Source: Takakia lepidozioides (lineage: Eukaryota > Streptophyta > Takakiopsida > Takakiales > Takakiaceae). Taken from it: a stretch of 64,000 nt of DNA. Positions 50,988 through 63,774 of this stretch are shown one piece after another. The notes below the pieces were generated by a model that searched no databases, had not been told where the DNA came from, and worked only from the letters and a program-made list of their open reading frames with translations. The translations under genes were made by a program, and so were the position numbers. How positions within the stretch are numbered: the first letter of the stretch is position 1; every line of letters starts with the position of its first letter. Location of the stretch: NCBI GenBank assembly GCA_030704615.1, contig CM060733.1, positions 17,298,001 to 17,362,000 of the forward strand, read 5' to 3'.

Positions 50988-51095
50988 TGTCACGTGGCAT
51001 ATCCATGAGGAGGTCCTACAGTCATTATCTTGACTACAAACATGCTAATATCTGGACACGTGACATATAATGAGGAGGTCTTGCAGTCATTGTCC
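50988..51095 (+). repeat. Short tandem duplication with CACGTG/CACGTGAC
   Basis: GTCACGTGGCATATCCATGAGGAGGTCCTACAGTCATT and ACACGTGACATATAATGAGGAGGTCTTGCAGTCATT lie about 66 bp apart (strings given from 50989 and 51056 with minor differences). Each holds a G-box-like core CACGTG. Confidence 0.55.
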
Positions 51096-52142
51096 TTCCC
51101 ATCGCCCTTTGGTGCTTGCTTGCCAGTGGGGTGGGGTCATGTGCCTGGAAGTGCGATTTGATTCTAATAAAGGGGAGAGCATAATCCCCATATCCAGGCA
51201 TGCTTGTCATTCCTGCCATTACACCATTCAATAGACATTAGTATACTCAACAGCATTCACCATGTGGAGTGGAACCCCAAATATTTTTTCATTCACAGAA
51301 GATGGGAAAGTTTGAAGATGGGAAAATTGGAGGAAGGAGTGATGCCAACGCACTGCCACAGCTTATGTTGTCCTACAGAGTCTCACATCCTCTAGTGGGA
51401 GGGTGCATGAGCAAACCTATTGTTTCTGATTACAGTGTACCTCCAATGAAGAGCGGACAGAGTGATGCCAAGAGAAAAAATCAACTAGACCTCATGTTGC
51501 TGAGAGGCATGATATGGAACGTCCTGTGCAATTCAGCAGTCATGTTAGCGATCCCTTAAAGATTTGAAGAGAATGCCAAGCCGCTCTGAGTAGCTTTGCA
51601 GCAGCTCCTCATAATGTGTACACACCTGCACCACAAGTTTTTGTCAGCAGTCACATAATGCCAGACTTGTGCAGCAAAGACTACAAGCGGGTGTGGGCTA
51701 TTGGGATTGCCTTGATAACATATCTTCTTGGGAGTACAGGAGTGAGATGAAGTGAGTAGAACATGCTTGCCTTGGTCTTGGCCTAAATTCAGTGCTCACC
51801 ACCATGGGATGAGTGAGATCTACTCATCTCCCTGTGTATGTTGACTATAACATACCCTTGAGAGCATTTGCAAGGGTAACTGTGTATAATGAACCAGATA
51901 TGTCACGGGTAGAGCCTGGTGTATACACTCTGCTACAAAAACCCAGTCCATTCGAGCACACTGTGATCCCCCATCTGGCCACAGATGTGACACCCAGTCA
52001 CAGTGAGTCCAGAAAAGGGTAAAGCAAGACATGAAACGAAATGGTACTTTATAACGTTAGCGTAAAGCTCAAAGACCTTAAGGGACAAGAGAAAGATAGA
52101 AAGAAGACGTAGAGAGGGACCATCACAAGCAGCCCAACTGTT
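51096..52142. other. Non-genic stretch
   Basis: No gene or clear repeat was supported. Confidence 0.35.
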
Positions 52143-52215
52143 GTTCAAGGGATTGTCTAAGAGTCCAAGCCTCATGCAGGTAAGCTGTCAAACAGTTCTG
52201 ATCCTCATAATGGAA
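52143..52215 (+). repeat. Dispersed LINE-associated repeat fragment
   Basis: TTCAAGGGATTG, GCCTCATGCAGGTAAGCTG and TTCTGATCCTCATAATGGA match the inverted copy at 37388-37460. They more loosely match 55085-55150. Confidence 0.5.
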
Positions 52216-52589
52216 GACCTCCATGAGATATTGGGTATCATGGGTAAGAGAATTGAATCTCCCACGGATCTCATAGTAGAAAGGGCAGTGAAAGCAGAAA
52301 TGTTCTTCACTTTCGTGTTCTCTGTTGTTCCCAGCTCAAGCGGTCTCTCGTTGCATGTTGTCCCACCTATCAGTCTCTATCCACAGTCCGACAATAATGT
52401 CAGCAAGTAGAAGCGCTGAGGACTGCTAAGGGTGCAGTGGTGACTTCAACGGTTGACATTGTCAAAACCTTTGAAACTCACCATAGTATCCTTGGCAGAA
52501 ATTGTAGTTCTAACAGTGAGGGGTCTTCTGATGAATGGAAGGACAGATGAAAAAACTGTTCCTATGATTCAAGGCAGCCCTGATGAACC

Positions 52590-54360
52590 GGAGTATATTT
52601 CAAAGGGTTAAAACGCTCCAATTAGTTCTTCTGAGATTGTGGAAGAAATTGAGCATTTCAACGGATATAAAGCTGGTGGACCTGATGGCATAGTCAACGA
52701 GCTTATCAAGCATGGTACAGCAGAGGCACTTGTACTTCTATTTACTCTTATCTGGAGGACTGAAATGATCCCCTTTCACTAGCAACAGGGGGTCATTGTC
52801 AATCTACACAAGAAAGGTGACAGAGAATTGTCAATGCAGTTGGCAGAGTTGTAAGTACTCGTCTTGAGGTTGATCTGGAGTCAAGAGGTTGTTTCCATGA
52901 AGGCCAAGCTGGCTTTTGGAGAAACAGGGGCCGTGTGGATCATATATTTACTCTAAGCCAGATTATCCAGGGAAGGAAAAAAGAAGGGAAACCCTTCTGT
53001 CATTTTCTTGGATGTCCAAAAGGCTTATGACACACAGTGTGGAGAAATGGTCTATGGCTCCGACTCTGGTCATCTGGGATCAAGGGAAAGAGGCGGAGAG
53101 CAGTCCCTAACTTGTATGCTCACACCAAAAGCTGTGTCACTGTTAAATGACAGAAGTCTAACTTCTTTGACATAGCTAAAGGCTGTACCCTCCCCACTCT
53201 GCTCTTCAATGTTTTCATCAATCAATTTCTCGAGGACGTGGAAAGTGAGGGATTTGGGTTAAGATGACTTCGCAGGCATAGGGGAGGCTCCACCCAATCT
53301 TCAGGAGTTGATTGATTGACCTTTGGGGGCTGACATTCAACAACAGAGGGCAGGGAGGAGGTGATCTCAAGTGGCAGTGGGGAAGCCAAGAGATTCCTGT
53401 CCTCCCTTCCTACACATACCTTGGCATTGGTTTTCCTTCAACTGTAGTTGGGATGCGCACATCGCAAGTGCAAAGCGTTGGGTCTCACTAAGTTTTTCGA
53501 CTGCAGAGGGCCCAACTCTGAAGTTAAAATGTATATGCTTTGCCACGTTATTAGGCCTCCCTTGGAGTACACATCTGCAGTGTGGGTTGATAACTCCAAC
53601 CAGGCTAAGTCTCTAGAATCCATTCAAGTGGGGGTGCTCAAGGAGTGCATGTCAGCATGTTCCAAAACAGTAATGTGGCTGTTCGGGGTGAGTTTGGGAT
53701 CCCTCCCTTAAGCTCCCGACAGATGAATTCAAGGTCAGATGGTGGGATCAGCTGCAACGTGTGACTAATATCAGATATCCTAAATTAATCGACTCTATAT
53801 CTTGGAAGCAGGATTGCCCTGTCAAACAGGCTAAGTCCTGGCGGAAGAGGGTAGAAGAGATTTTCAAGGATCTGAATCTCAGCCCGCAAGTCTTGATTCT
53901 GCTGGATAAATCTGACTTAGAGGCTAGTGTCCAAAGCCACGGCTGTCGCCAGGAGATTGTCTGACCAAAATGAAGGTAGGCAGAAAACTTCCCTGAACTT
54001 ATTTCCCAGTCTATGACATGGGGGAGGCCAACATGGATTACCTCAAGGTTTACCCACTCACGGCACTAGACTGAAATTTAAACTCAGGGCGGGGAGCCTA
54101 CCTTTGAACAGCAAACAGATGCAGAGAGGAAAGGGGGATTGCAAATTGCAAATGCCCGTTGTGTGGGCAATGTGAAGACAATATTCATTTTCTGATTCAT
54201 TGTCCTGGGGACTCTCACCGTAGAGATGCCCTCTTCAAATCCATCAAGGGATTTGTTCCTGTACCTCTCAACTTTGCAAATCTCGAGGCTGAACCGAAGC
54301 CCAGGCCCTTTTGGGGCCTAGTATTGGGCAAATCACACACAGCAGATTGATGCTTGTGTA
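52590..54360 (+). pseudogene. LINE (non-LTR retrotransposon) reverse transcriptase remnant
   Basis: Plus-strand pieces, in several frames, give non-LTR RT motifs in order: GVIVNLHKKGDRE, RIVNAVG-like context, RLEVDLESRGCFHEGQAGFW with RNRGRVDHIFTLSQIIQGRK, FCHFLDVQKAYDT (catalytic block A) and then LAKGCTLPTLLFNVFINQFL (the GCPLSPLLFN block). The FADD block is not recognisable. A C-terminal Cys/His-like region follows (FKLRAGSLPLNSKQMQRGKG, CGQCEDNIHFLIHCPGDSHR). No endonuclease domain could be identified upstream. Many frameshifts and stops show that it is dead. Confidence 0.75.
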
Positions 54361-54660
54361 AAGGGATTTCTAGAGGGTATCTGGAAAACTCGGATCAACT
54401 GTCTGTTCCAAGGTAAGTCATACTACCGGCGTCAGCCCCTGACAAAGGTAGTTTCTGTCCGTTTGTGTTCCGCTCAAACTGGGTGTGGGGTCAATGGTCA
54501 CAAGGCTGCGGCAAACGCCTTATGAGTACATTCTATCCACAGTCTGTGGTAGTGCCTATTCCCTATGTTTCCGTCCAAACTGAGCACAGCGTCTATGGCC
54601 ACAAGGCTAAGGCAAATGAAGTCTTACAAGTACAATCTATCCACAGACTGTGGGAGCCCA
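54230..54660 (+). repeat. LINE 3' region with two tandem tail units
   Basis: Two related units at about 54445-54545 and 54546-54650 share GT(C/T)CCG(C/T)(T/C)CAAACTG, ATGG(T/C)CACAAGGCT and GGCAAA, then CTTA(T/C)(G/A)AGTACA(T/A)TCTATCCACAG. The same tail is found at 39369-39690 (plus strand) and, inverted, at 55300-55500. Confidence 0.65.
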
Positions 54661-55084
54661 CCTTGACCCTCCCAATGCCCTTAGAAGAGAGGGAGAGAGA
54701 GCTGCAGACAGGTAATTGGGCCGCAAGATTAATCTTCACAGAGGACCAAGAATGTCTCCAGATAGAACTGCAGTTATGTTGTGAGGTTAGCTAGCAGGTT
54801 TAAACGTCTGCCTGATGTGAAGTTGCATAAGTTCTATCTACTGCAATCCTGTTTGGATGCATCCCGTCTGTATTTTGTGGCAGTAGGGAGCAATGGAGAG
54901 TCCATCGTGCTCAGAAAAGTTGGACAGCATACCAGGAGGTCTCTTCAGCCCAGCAGTTTTGAAAGAGAGAAAGTTTGTATTGCAAGCTAAGAGGTTATGG
55001 GATAAGAAAAGTAAAAATAAGAAAAGTGGGGCCTCCAATAACCAGCCACTACAACAAGAAACCTACAATTCAAGTTCGAAAAGA

Positions 55085-55500
55085 GTCTCTAAGGTGGAGA
55101 ACCCCATGCAGATATGCCACAAGGCATCCCTGACCCTCATAATGGAAAACCTCTGTCAGGGATATGCTGTCTCTATAGGAAAAAGTAGCGGCCTGGATTT
55201 GCAGTAGAGAGGACACGGAAAGAAGGAAGGTCTCAGTTGCCAGCCCATCTTGTCTAGTGCAATCAGGACAAAGGGGTTCGGCACAGTGCAGCTTATCCCA
55301 TCTGGTAAGAATGTACTCATAAGACGTTGTTTGCCGTAGCCTTGTGGCCATTGACCCCACGCCCAATCTGAGCAGAGCACGAATGGACAGAAACTACCTT
55401 TGTGAGGGGCTGACACGTAGGATGACTTACCTTGGAACAGACATTTGATCTGAGTTTTCCAGATATCCTCTAGAAATTCACACAAGCATCAATCTGCTGT
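55085..55500 (-). repeat. Inverted LINE tail copy and associated fragment
   Basis: Between about 55300 and 55500 the minus strand repeats the tail at 54330-54540 (GATGCTTGTGTGAATTTCTA, GGATATCTGGAAAACTC, CCAAGGTAAGTCATCCTACG, GTAGTTTCTGTCC, GGCCACAAGGCTACGGCAAA). The adjoining part at 55085-55150 (plus strand) resembles 52143-52215. The two copies at 54.3 and 55.4 kb therefore face each other. Confidence 0.65.
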
Positions 55501-56410
55501 GTGTGACTTGCCCATCTGGTAAGAGACGGAGAGACAGGTGCAAGCAAGTAATTTGGGCTGTAAGATACCATCCTTGTGGAGGAGGAAGGTGAGGGATGTA
55601 GCTTCCAGGTCGCCTGGCAGTAGGAATGCTGCAGAGAGGCTGTGTTGTTCAAAGGAAGTGGAAATGCGGCTATACCGAGATTCCCTTTCAACACTTGCTA
55701 TGGGCCTTACAGAAGTCAGTAGGGCACGGACTGGTAACCGCTGCGGGCACGAGGAGAGATTCTAAAAGCATCAAAAAGATTGTTGGGCTAATATGGCCTC
55801 CAATGATGCAGGTGTGCAGACACATTTAGCTTACAACATCTCAAAGGGTGTTATAGAGGCTTTAGATCCATCCCACCAAGAAACATGGGCCAAGGAGCCC
55901 CGAAATAGAAGAAGAAGAAGAAGCACTATGTGCAAAGACGGAGGGCTTTGGAAACCTATCAAGTTTTTTCTTCCAACCTGAATGCCTCTGCCAGCCATGA
56001 GCAGTTGTGCAAGAGACAATAGTAGGAATCTTTAAGGAGAAAAGGAACAGTACTCCATTTACTGGGGTATGCCGGGCACGGGGCACATTCTATTCTTGCA
56101 TTGTGCTGGCTTGCACCTTTTCTCCCTACTTGTGGGGTTGCTATTTCCTGGAAGGTGGTAGCCCCTGGTTTGCTTACACTTGCTGTGTTTCTCTGCTGCT
56201 GGCCCTGCCATGGTCAGCTTGCCCAGATTGTTGTCAAATTTTGGTTTATGCAGTTGACTATCTGCTCTTTGCATAAAAAAAGGAGGAAAGAAAGAAGACA
56301 TTAAAGCAAGGAATGAGAGAACACAAGAGAGATATATGCCGTCCACAGGACGCCCAGACATAGAGAGAGAGATGCTTCAATCTTTTGGGGGAGGGGAGCA
56401 AGGTGTGCAA
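55501..56410. other. Non-genic stretch
   Basis: No gene is supported. It probably includes the 3' untranslated region of the coiled-coil gene near its right end. Confidence 0.35.
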
Positions 56411-59400
56411 TCATTCATGGTGGGGAGCTTGTAATATTGCCTTGGAAAGTTCCTGGTACTCCAATTTGAGGTCTTTGATCTCTTCAAAGTACACTGGATC
56501 AAATGCTTCCAGCTCTGCTTTCAACCGTGTGTTCTCTTCTCGCATCAGTGCCAGATCCGCCTCCAGCATTTTGCACTTATCTTCTAGTGACTGCCTGCGA
56601 GTGTTGCTGAATGATGGGTCCTTCTGACTAATTAGTAGCTGCTGTGTTTCCACTCCTCTCTGGTCCTCCTCGGGGTCTTTCACAGCATCTCTGATGGCGA
56701 GCTGCCCATGCAAATAGTCAAGTTCATCCTCATGCCTCTCTAGCTGCAACTTCAGATTGTTGAGAGCTTGCACTTTTAAAGCCAATTCCTTTTGTAGTTG
56801 TGCTATCTCCAGTGCCTGCACATCCAGCTTCTTCTCCGTCCCTATGTTGGAGAGCTCCTTTCCCGTGTCGCGCTGGTCGTTCTCATTGAAGGAACATCTC
56901 TTTTGTAGCAAACTCATGCCTGCATTTTCCTTCACTGCTTCATGCAGCTGCACCTTGCAAGCCAAGACATCATCTAGTCAGACATGCTCTGTGTTGTATT
57001 GTCAAGACACACAAACAAAATACATGTAAAATGGTGACAACCATCTCCATTGCTACCCTCCACTTACAATAATATAGAATTGGGGTCATCCGTAAATTGA
57101 TGGAGAGATATAGCAAGAGAGTAAACTAATGAGCAGTAACACCAAAACTAGCCAGAGCTTTGGAACAGGAAGAAATGAGTAAAGAGGAACAAACCTTATG
57201 CTGCAAGTTGGCATGAGATCTGTCTGTTTCGCTGAGTGCATGTATTAAACCCATATTAGCCTGAGTCAGCCTTTCCAAGTCCATTGTCAAATCTGCATCT
57301 CAGATATATTGAGCATTACTCAACAAAGAAGTTCAAAAAGATTTCCAATACTTGTTAGCAGGTTGCATGCTAGATGCCCACACATTATTAGCATGACTGA
57401 GCACAGACTATCCATTCCCAAGGCCATCAATGCATGAACTGGCTGGCATTGGGCAGAGATACGTTTATCTACTGCCATCTGAACTTCACCCATTTAGTAG
57501 GCTACCATCACGGAAGTCAAGAAATGGTGCACATAGTACAAGGGTACAGCCTTGCAAGTCTAGGTTGCAAGAAGCAAACGAAGAAACCAAATGAGGTGAA
57601 AGAAAGGCACCTGCTATGATTTCATCTTGCGAGTGTGTGGGCTTGCAGCACCTGTCCTTGCCAAGTTGGGATTGAAGGTCTTCCAGCTTCTGACGTAGTT
57701 CCTTGTTGTTCTCCATATGGTGAATGGTGTTATGGCATGCTTGCTTTAATCGCTCATTCTCAACCCGTTGCTTCTCCACCACTCTCAAGAGTGCTTCCAC
57801 CAACCCCTCCAGCTCCTTCTCCCTTGAGACTGTCCCTGCCTTAAGCCCTTTCAAATCTCTCATCAAACACAATGCATTCGGTTCTGAGACTAGTAGCTTC
57901 CTGCCAGCAAATGCATGTGGGGGAGTTGCATCTGGAATGAAATAGTCACAGGTGTGCTTCTTGTATGAGTGGTCATCCAATTGTGCTCCAAACAGAATCT
58001 CAAAGCGTCGTTCCAGTTGTCCAAGTTTCCACCGAGCCTGGTCGCGCTCAAATTTCAGCTCCAGAATTACTGACTCCTTTTCTATAAGCTCAGAATCCAG
58101 CTGTTTATCTGCACTGTCGTGAATGGTACAATCTGGGTCTTCTCTCCCTAATTCGAAACAAAAACGTTTCAGCTCCTTCACCTGATCCATTTGCACACCA
58201 CAATGATGTGATGAACACTCCATAGCAGTGCTAAATCCTACTTACTGGCCAGATTCTGCCTCTGGTAATGGTTCACCTCCAGCACGTGATTAGCGGGCTA
58301 AGTGCTCTCTACCTCTTTGCCATCAACATTGTTCGACACATGGGCACACATCTGGATGGAGGTCATGGTAGGGCCAGCACCCCAAAATCAAGTATCACCT
58401 GACTTCAAAAGATAGTGGTAACAATAATGCTGGATCACCTGCTTTTCCAGTTTCTTGATGGTAGCCAGGTTGTCAACCATGGCGGTGTGGCGAAGTGTGG
58501 TATTATCAGTCTCAACCTGTTGTAGGGCTTCAAGCAGTTCCTTAATCTTCACACAGTCAGCACTTGGGCCGTGATCCTTGCGACGCTCTGTGGCCTTCCG
58601 TTTCTTCTCCGCCGAGCGCCTGCTCTGCAAAGCCTCATCCTTCAAACGCTGGATCCTTGCCTCACAATGGAGTCGGCTCTCTTCACTTGCCTTCAGCTCC
58701 TGCCTGTACTGCCGCAACTTCTTGTGCAGGGCATACACCTTCTTCATCAGCGTCTCGTGTGTCTCCACTTTCTTCATCAGCGTCTCATGTCTCTCCTCAT
58801 TCTTCATCACATCCAAGTCCTTACCTACATCAAGTGAATGTTCTGTCCTTTAGAGCATTTTGCACATGACTGTTTGAAAAGGATGGGATATCCCCCTGTA
58901 CTGGCCAGCAAGGTTGCCAGGCAAGAACTTGTTAGTGGCGACCTCCCATGACATCCTGCCACAGTCCAATCAATGATTACCCACAGATTAAGCCCTACAA
59001 TGGATCAAAAGAAAGACACCGACCTCCACTTGCATTGCCATGGATAAGTCCGCAAGTGCCCTCCATTGTATCCCACTCAGGAGTGTGTCTCAATATTGTC
59101 ACTTCACCTTCTTCAAGGTCAGCCTGTGCACTCCAAGCCTTGACAGTACTTTTAAGTCTTTCTGTGTCAAGAGGATTTTCATACATCTGGGTTGTCAGGA
59201 ATTCCTTCTCTTTTTTGCGGTATCTAGCCAGCTGCACTGCCATCTTGTGTGCTCTGTCCCGCTCCCTCCCCACCTCCTCTTGCAACACTTTGACCTGAAA
59301 TGGGGAGTGCGGCACTAGCCGGATGTGTAGTAAGCCTTATGTTTAGTTAGTGGGCATTACAGTCCATACCGGCCTACTCAATAAATCTGCAATCAGACTG

Positions 59401-61261
59401 ATGTTGCCTGTGTTACTGAATCCCTGTACACGTTGTGGGTAGGACCTCCGATCTTGATCTGCAAGAATGAACCCTGTGGCTCCGATGGTCATAAGACCAC
59501 ATAATCTAAAGCTCTGCAGGGATCTCCAAAGGCATACTCACGGGAAAGAGGACCTTATTACCCACTTTGTATAACAAAACAGGAAGTTTGCAAGCGATCT
59601 GTGCCATGCCACACCTCACAAGCGAGGATGCAATTCACCTGAGAGAAACACAAGTAAGGGGAGATACCTCTTGGCTATTGACAAGGTCAGCCAAGTGGGA
59701 GCGAGCAGATGAATCCTTTGTATGACGCAGGTGCTGTGTGAGGGTCGCAACCTGGGCCTGCAATTGGGTTGCTTGTGCACGTGCCTTCGCGTACTCACAG
59801 CTGCAAATCTCTCGAGCTTCCTTCCTCTCTATGCTGTTCTGCTGTGCCTCCATCAACTTCACCTCCAGCAGCTTGGTCTCCTCTCGCACCTGCTTCAGCT
59901 TTGCATCCTTGCTTCCTATCCCACCATCCCATTGTCACCCTCTCAACCGAGGTTTTTCTGCTGCTAAGAGCCAGGAAGCCCCAAATATCTAAAATGCAAC
60001 CATCCATAGCGACTAATTTTTGAGCTTCAGTCAACCTGAGAGTTAGTGGCTGCAAGAAATGATACTCTTACATAGTGCACTACTTGCATCTTGAGAATCA
60101 GATATGAAGGGCTAAAAATGAAGAGTTGCAGGCAAAGGCAAACCTTACTAATTTGGCTCTGAAGCCTCTCCAGTTCTGTGCGCCGTGTCTGTTGTTCATT
60201 TGGCTTCTCTTGTTGCATTTCCTGCTGTGCCATGCACCTGTCTGAATATTCTAGAGCTGGCCAGTCCATCGTTTATAACACAAGACTATAAGCATAATAT
60301 AAAGAATCTAGATGTTATGCATCTAACAGCCAAGTGAGATGGAATTTCAAAACACCGGACTTGGCCTTAGGCTGTGCATGCATTTGCGATGCTTGTCCAT
60401 TCATGTACAGCCAACATGGCACCCTCCCTTGAGCTTAAAAATGTGCAATTAAATGAGATGGATACATCAAACCACAACAGCTTACCTCTAGAATCCTGGA
60501 GATATGGAGTTCATGTTGTAGCTTCTCTTCTTCCATATGGACCTCAAGTTCTTGGCACCTAGAACATGTTAAAATAAGACGATGGGCAGCAAAGATTTAT
60601 TGAAGGCGACTGGGAGGACCTCCAACTTGTACCCAATTCCCTTAGTAGATTGCCATGATGAATTCAGCCAGGGCCATAATCTTCCATCCTTTCTAGCACT
60701 GGAGAACTCAAGATGCCACACAAAAAGAGGATTTAAGAATCTTACCGGTTAATGTACAGGTCCAGGCTTCTGCGAACAGCTACAATGTCCTGTTCGTGGT
60801 GTGTTTGCAGGCCTTGCAGCTGCTCATCAAACAGCCTAGCCAATGATCCTGCCAGTCCCTGCCCTGCCTCTGCTTTCTGCCTCCCCAAGTCCTACCCCAC
60901 CCCACCGTGATATGCCCTCATTTGATGAAACCACAGGAAACCAAACACCACCAAAGAAGGAGAGGAAAGGTCAAAATACCTGGAGGGCACGGTGCATGTC
61001 TTGGAGGCTGCGATTGGCATGCGCAAATAGCACAGCATGTAGCGCTTCCAGCTGCGCCTGGTCATGTGCCTGCTGCTCCAGGGCAGCCTGGTAGGCCGCC
61101 GAGATTGCACTTTGCAGCGTCACTATCACTTCCTCCTTCTCTCTCACCACCATCTGTAGCCTCCGTATGGTCGACTGCGCCACTGTGGCCACCTGCTTCA
61201 CCCACCAGTAGTTAAGGAGCATTAGACCTCGCAAACAGGCGAGCGCGCTCGCCTTCCCCAC
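56411..61261 (-). CDS. CEP290-like coiled-coil protein, multi-exon, apparently lacking the N-terminal part
   Basis: Ten minus-strand exons are visible from GT/AG borders and coiled-coil content, roughly 61204-60980, 60842-60747, 60557-60486, 60253-60149, 59914-59669, 59293-59027, 58822-58400, 58222-57611, 57292-57195 and 56973-56411. Together they encode about 900 residues, nearly all charged heptad repeats (EKEEVIVTLQSAISAAYQAA, VKVLQEEVGRERDRAHKMAV, KKLRQYRQELKASEESRLHC, LELKFERDQARWKLGQLERR). The last exon ends ENTRLKAELEAFDPVYFEEI followed by KDLKLEYQEL. This resembles the conserved C-terminal FDxxFFEEIxDLKY block of CEP290, which in animals and algae builds the ciliary transition zone. 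CEP290 is usually near 2,400 residues, so the N-terminal half is missing here or lies elsewhere. One junction (into the last exon) does not keep phase with the borders chosen, so it may be misplaced. If it is not CEP290, another long coiled-coil protein is the alternative. Confidence 0.6.
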
Positions 61262-62680
61262 AAGGACACTGACCGTATCCCTTCTTGGTTTCCTCTATGA
61301 CTGTGGATGACTGCAAAATCCTTGCTCAGCTGTTCAACAAGTCGAAACCGTGCTGTCTTTCCACAAAGAGTCTGATAGGTTTAGTGGCGTGTACAAGAAG
61401 AGGTTCATGTCTGCACTGCAACATTGTGGAGTGGAGGAAGACATGCCTGCTGTACCGCATTGTCCTCATCCTCGTCTGCACCTTTCACGTTCTTTGTGCT
61501 TGCAGAGGACTCTCCTACATCCTCATGCTGTGATCCCAAATTTGCCATTCTAGCCTCAGGCATCCCCTTTCAGACTCATTTATTCTTGAGCACCCATTTT
61601 ATCTCCATTACTCGTGAAATAAACGTAGTTCCGAGTATAGCCGCTGCGAGGGGGAAGTGAACATGGAGCTATCGTGTTTCATTTCAAGTTTTGAAGAAGA
61701 TCACAGAGTGATCCATTAATATTTGAACTTTGGAATGCCGCAATTTGTTCTTGATGTGTATGCCGTGCAAGTACCCTTCTTTGTCTTTCACTATCACAAT
61801 GGCTCCCCGAATCTATGCTTCTCCTGCACGATGCATCCTCGCAAGACTTTCTACACATTCTGTTTCTCTCCCCCGTTGTCGACATAAAAAAATTCCTGAG
61901 ACATAATCCAAAAGGATCCATTACCATAACTCTCTCATACGGTCTTACAGGGCAGCTTTTCTTCCACTCTCATCTGCCAGACAGTAGGTTGACCTTGATG
62001 GATTGTGAAAGGCAGAGAAGAAACGCAATGGAACAGTAGAAGCAGCGGGGGTTTACTATAACTAGCTCTCTGCTACTGCCTACACACGCTCAGTTAGGCA
62101 CTAACCTATTCTGTTATTTTAGGTTCGAATCATTCCGAACCTATCCTTTAACAGCAGGTTCGAATCCATGGCGGACAGGTCGGGACGCCGTCATCAACGT
62201 CTCCTCCTCCCAACTCCCAGAGCTGTCTGTGCATGGAGTTGAGAACTGAGAAGCCCAGGTCTATATATTCCCTTCTATCTGTCCTGCTTCGTTCCATAAC
62301 TACTCTCATCAGTGCAGTAGTGCATGTGTTTTATGTTGCAGGCCAGTTGCCAAACAAGAGAAGCAGGGAGGTGTGTATATGCACATAGCCAGAGTCTGCA
62401 AGGTGAGATGCCCCTTTGTTGTTCAGTATGGATCCCGAGTTCCATGGTCATATATATATACCCAGTGGTTTCTGTGCAAGCACATTACAGTAGGTTTCCG
62501 TTCAGGGTCCAGTGCTGGGAACCTGTAGAAGCATGCGTGAAGGAGTGCGAGTGAGTACCAGCAAGAGCGAATTTTCAACCCGAGGCACAATCTTGTGCAC
62601 GGGTTAGTTGAATTATGTAAATTTTACAACTACAACTGGTCAAACATAGGGTTGTCTTATCGTTCTACTCTGATGCGCTT
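61262..62680. other. Intergenic stretch
   Basis: This lies between the coiled-coil gene and the peroxidase 3' end. A TATATATATA run lies at 62451. No coding exon could be supported, though an upstream exon of the coiled-coil gene could be hidden here. Confidence 0.35.
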
Positions 62681-63774
62681 CTAAGATGGATTCACTTGAT
62701 GACAATTGGTTCGAATTTGGCCTGCACTCCCCGTCAAAACATTGGCTGATGTGAGCTTCAGAAAGGCTGATGTAAAGGTATCAAAAAACAATTGCTGGCT
62801 GCCTGCGAATTCAGCAACAATGGGCATTGTCCTGGGATCCAGAGCCAGCTCGGAGTCGATGGTGAAGAGGCCGCGCCCATTGAGCAGGTCCTTGAAATAC
62901 CGGTTATCGAATAGAACGTTCGTCGAGTCGATTGGAATGAATGTAATGTTAGTGAATGGCACCCGCGTGGGGCAAGCAGCACGCAGCTGTAAAGAGAACG
63001 GCAACTTTAGATTTGGATCCTGCTGTGGATACAACCGATTGTTCACGTTGACGCAATGCCCTACTCCCAATGTATGGGCACCTGCATCACCAACAGCCAC
63101 TCTCTCAGCTTTCTTTCTCACTCTGTCTGAAGTCTACAGTTTACTCTCCTTCAATGCGCTCGCTTTCAAGTATGAGATGCCTGGCAGCTACCTCCTCCCT
63201 GTGCATGACTCAATCACGATCCCCATCTGTCTTTTACTCTCAGTACGAAGCCACATAACCTGTGGTTGATTAGGCAAGGTCTAAATAACACATGTGCAGG
63301 ATGTTCCAATTTAACTGAAGATTCGTCTTGACTGATGTGTACTGTAATCTCCTTTAAAACCAAAAAACAATCCACTCCATATAAGGGACATCCAGGTATA
63401 GATAAATTGTGGCACGAACCCATAATTGCGACGCTTTCCTGCAGGTTCATGCCAAAGGATTGGAAGACGCTGAGAAATCCGTCCACACTGACTGTGGCCG
63501 GTGGAAGCTGCGAGTCAGCTTTTAAGTTGCTTGCAGACACAGCATCCCGGCGCCCTAAGAGAATGGGAATAGAAGGGCCACCTGAGATGGACACCACATC
63601 CCTTCCTACCATGGCAATGACGTCTGCACAAGATACGGTATTGGGACACACCCTATCCAAAGCTGCCTTCACACGGTCGATCAAATCCAGTCGCCGTATA
63701 CCGAAATTTCTACCGGACACCATTTCGCTTGTTATGGCGCCGTTTGAGTCTAGCAGTATTGAAGCATCACAAGC
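62681..63774 (-). CDS. Class III peroxidase, last two exons
   Basis: Class III peroxidases are secreted haem enzymes that oxidise phenolics with H2O2 in the plant cell wall. Exon 2 (63774-63420) reads ACDASILLDSNGAITSEMVS, CPNTVSCADVIAMVGRDVVS, GGPSIPILLGRRDAVSAS and NLQESVAIMG. The intron is 63419-63082. Exon 3 (63081-62681) begins AHTLGVGHC, with the proximal haem-ligand His, and continues VLFDNRYFKDLLNGRGLFTI, DSELALDPRT and a C-terminal GQIRTNCHQVN. The exon join ATTATGG|GTGCC is in phase and restores the conserved MGAHTLG. Exon 1, with the signal peptide, distal His and catalytic Arg, is not found up to base 64000 and must lie beyond the window. Conserved Cys and Asp residues are present, and the visible part has no stop. 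Confidence 0.93.
63082..63419 (-). other. Intron of the peroxidase gene
   Basis: Donor ATGG|GTTCGT and acceptor GATGCAG|GTGCCC on the minus strand. The join keeps the frame through the MGAHTLG motif. Confidence 0.9.
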
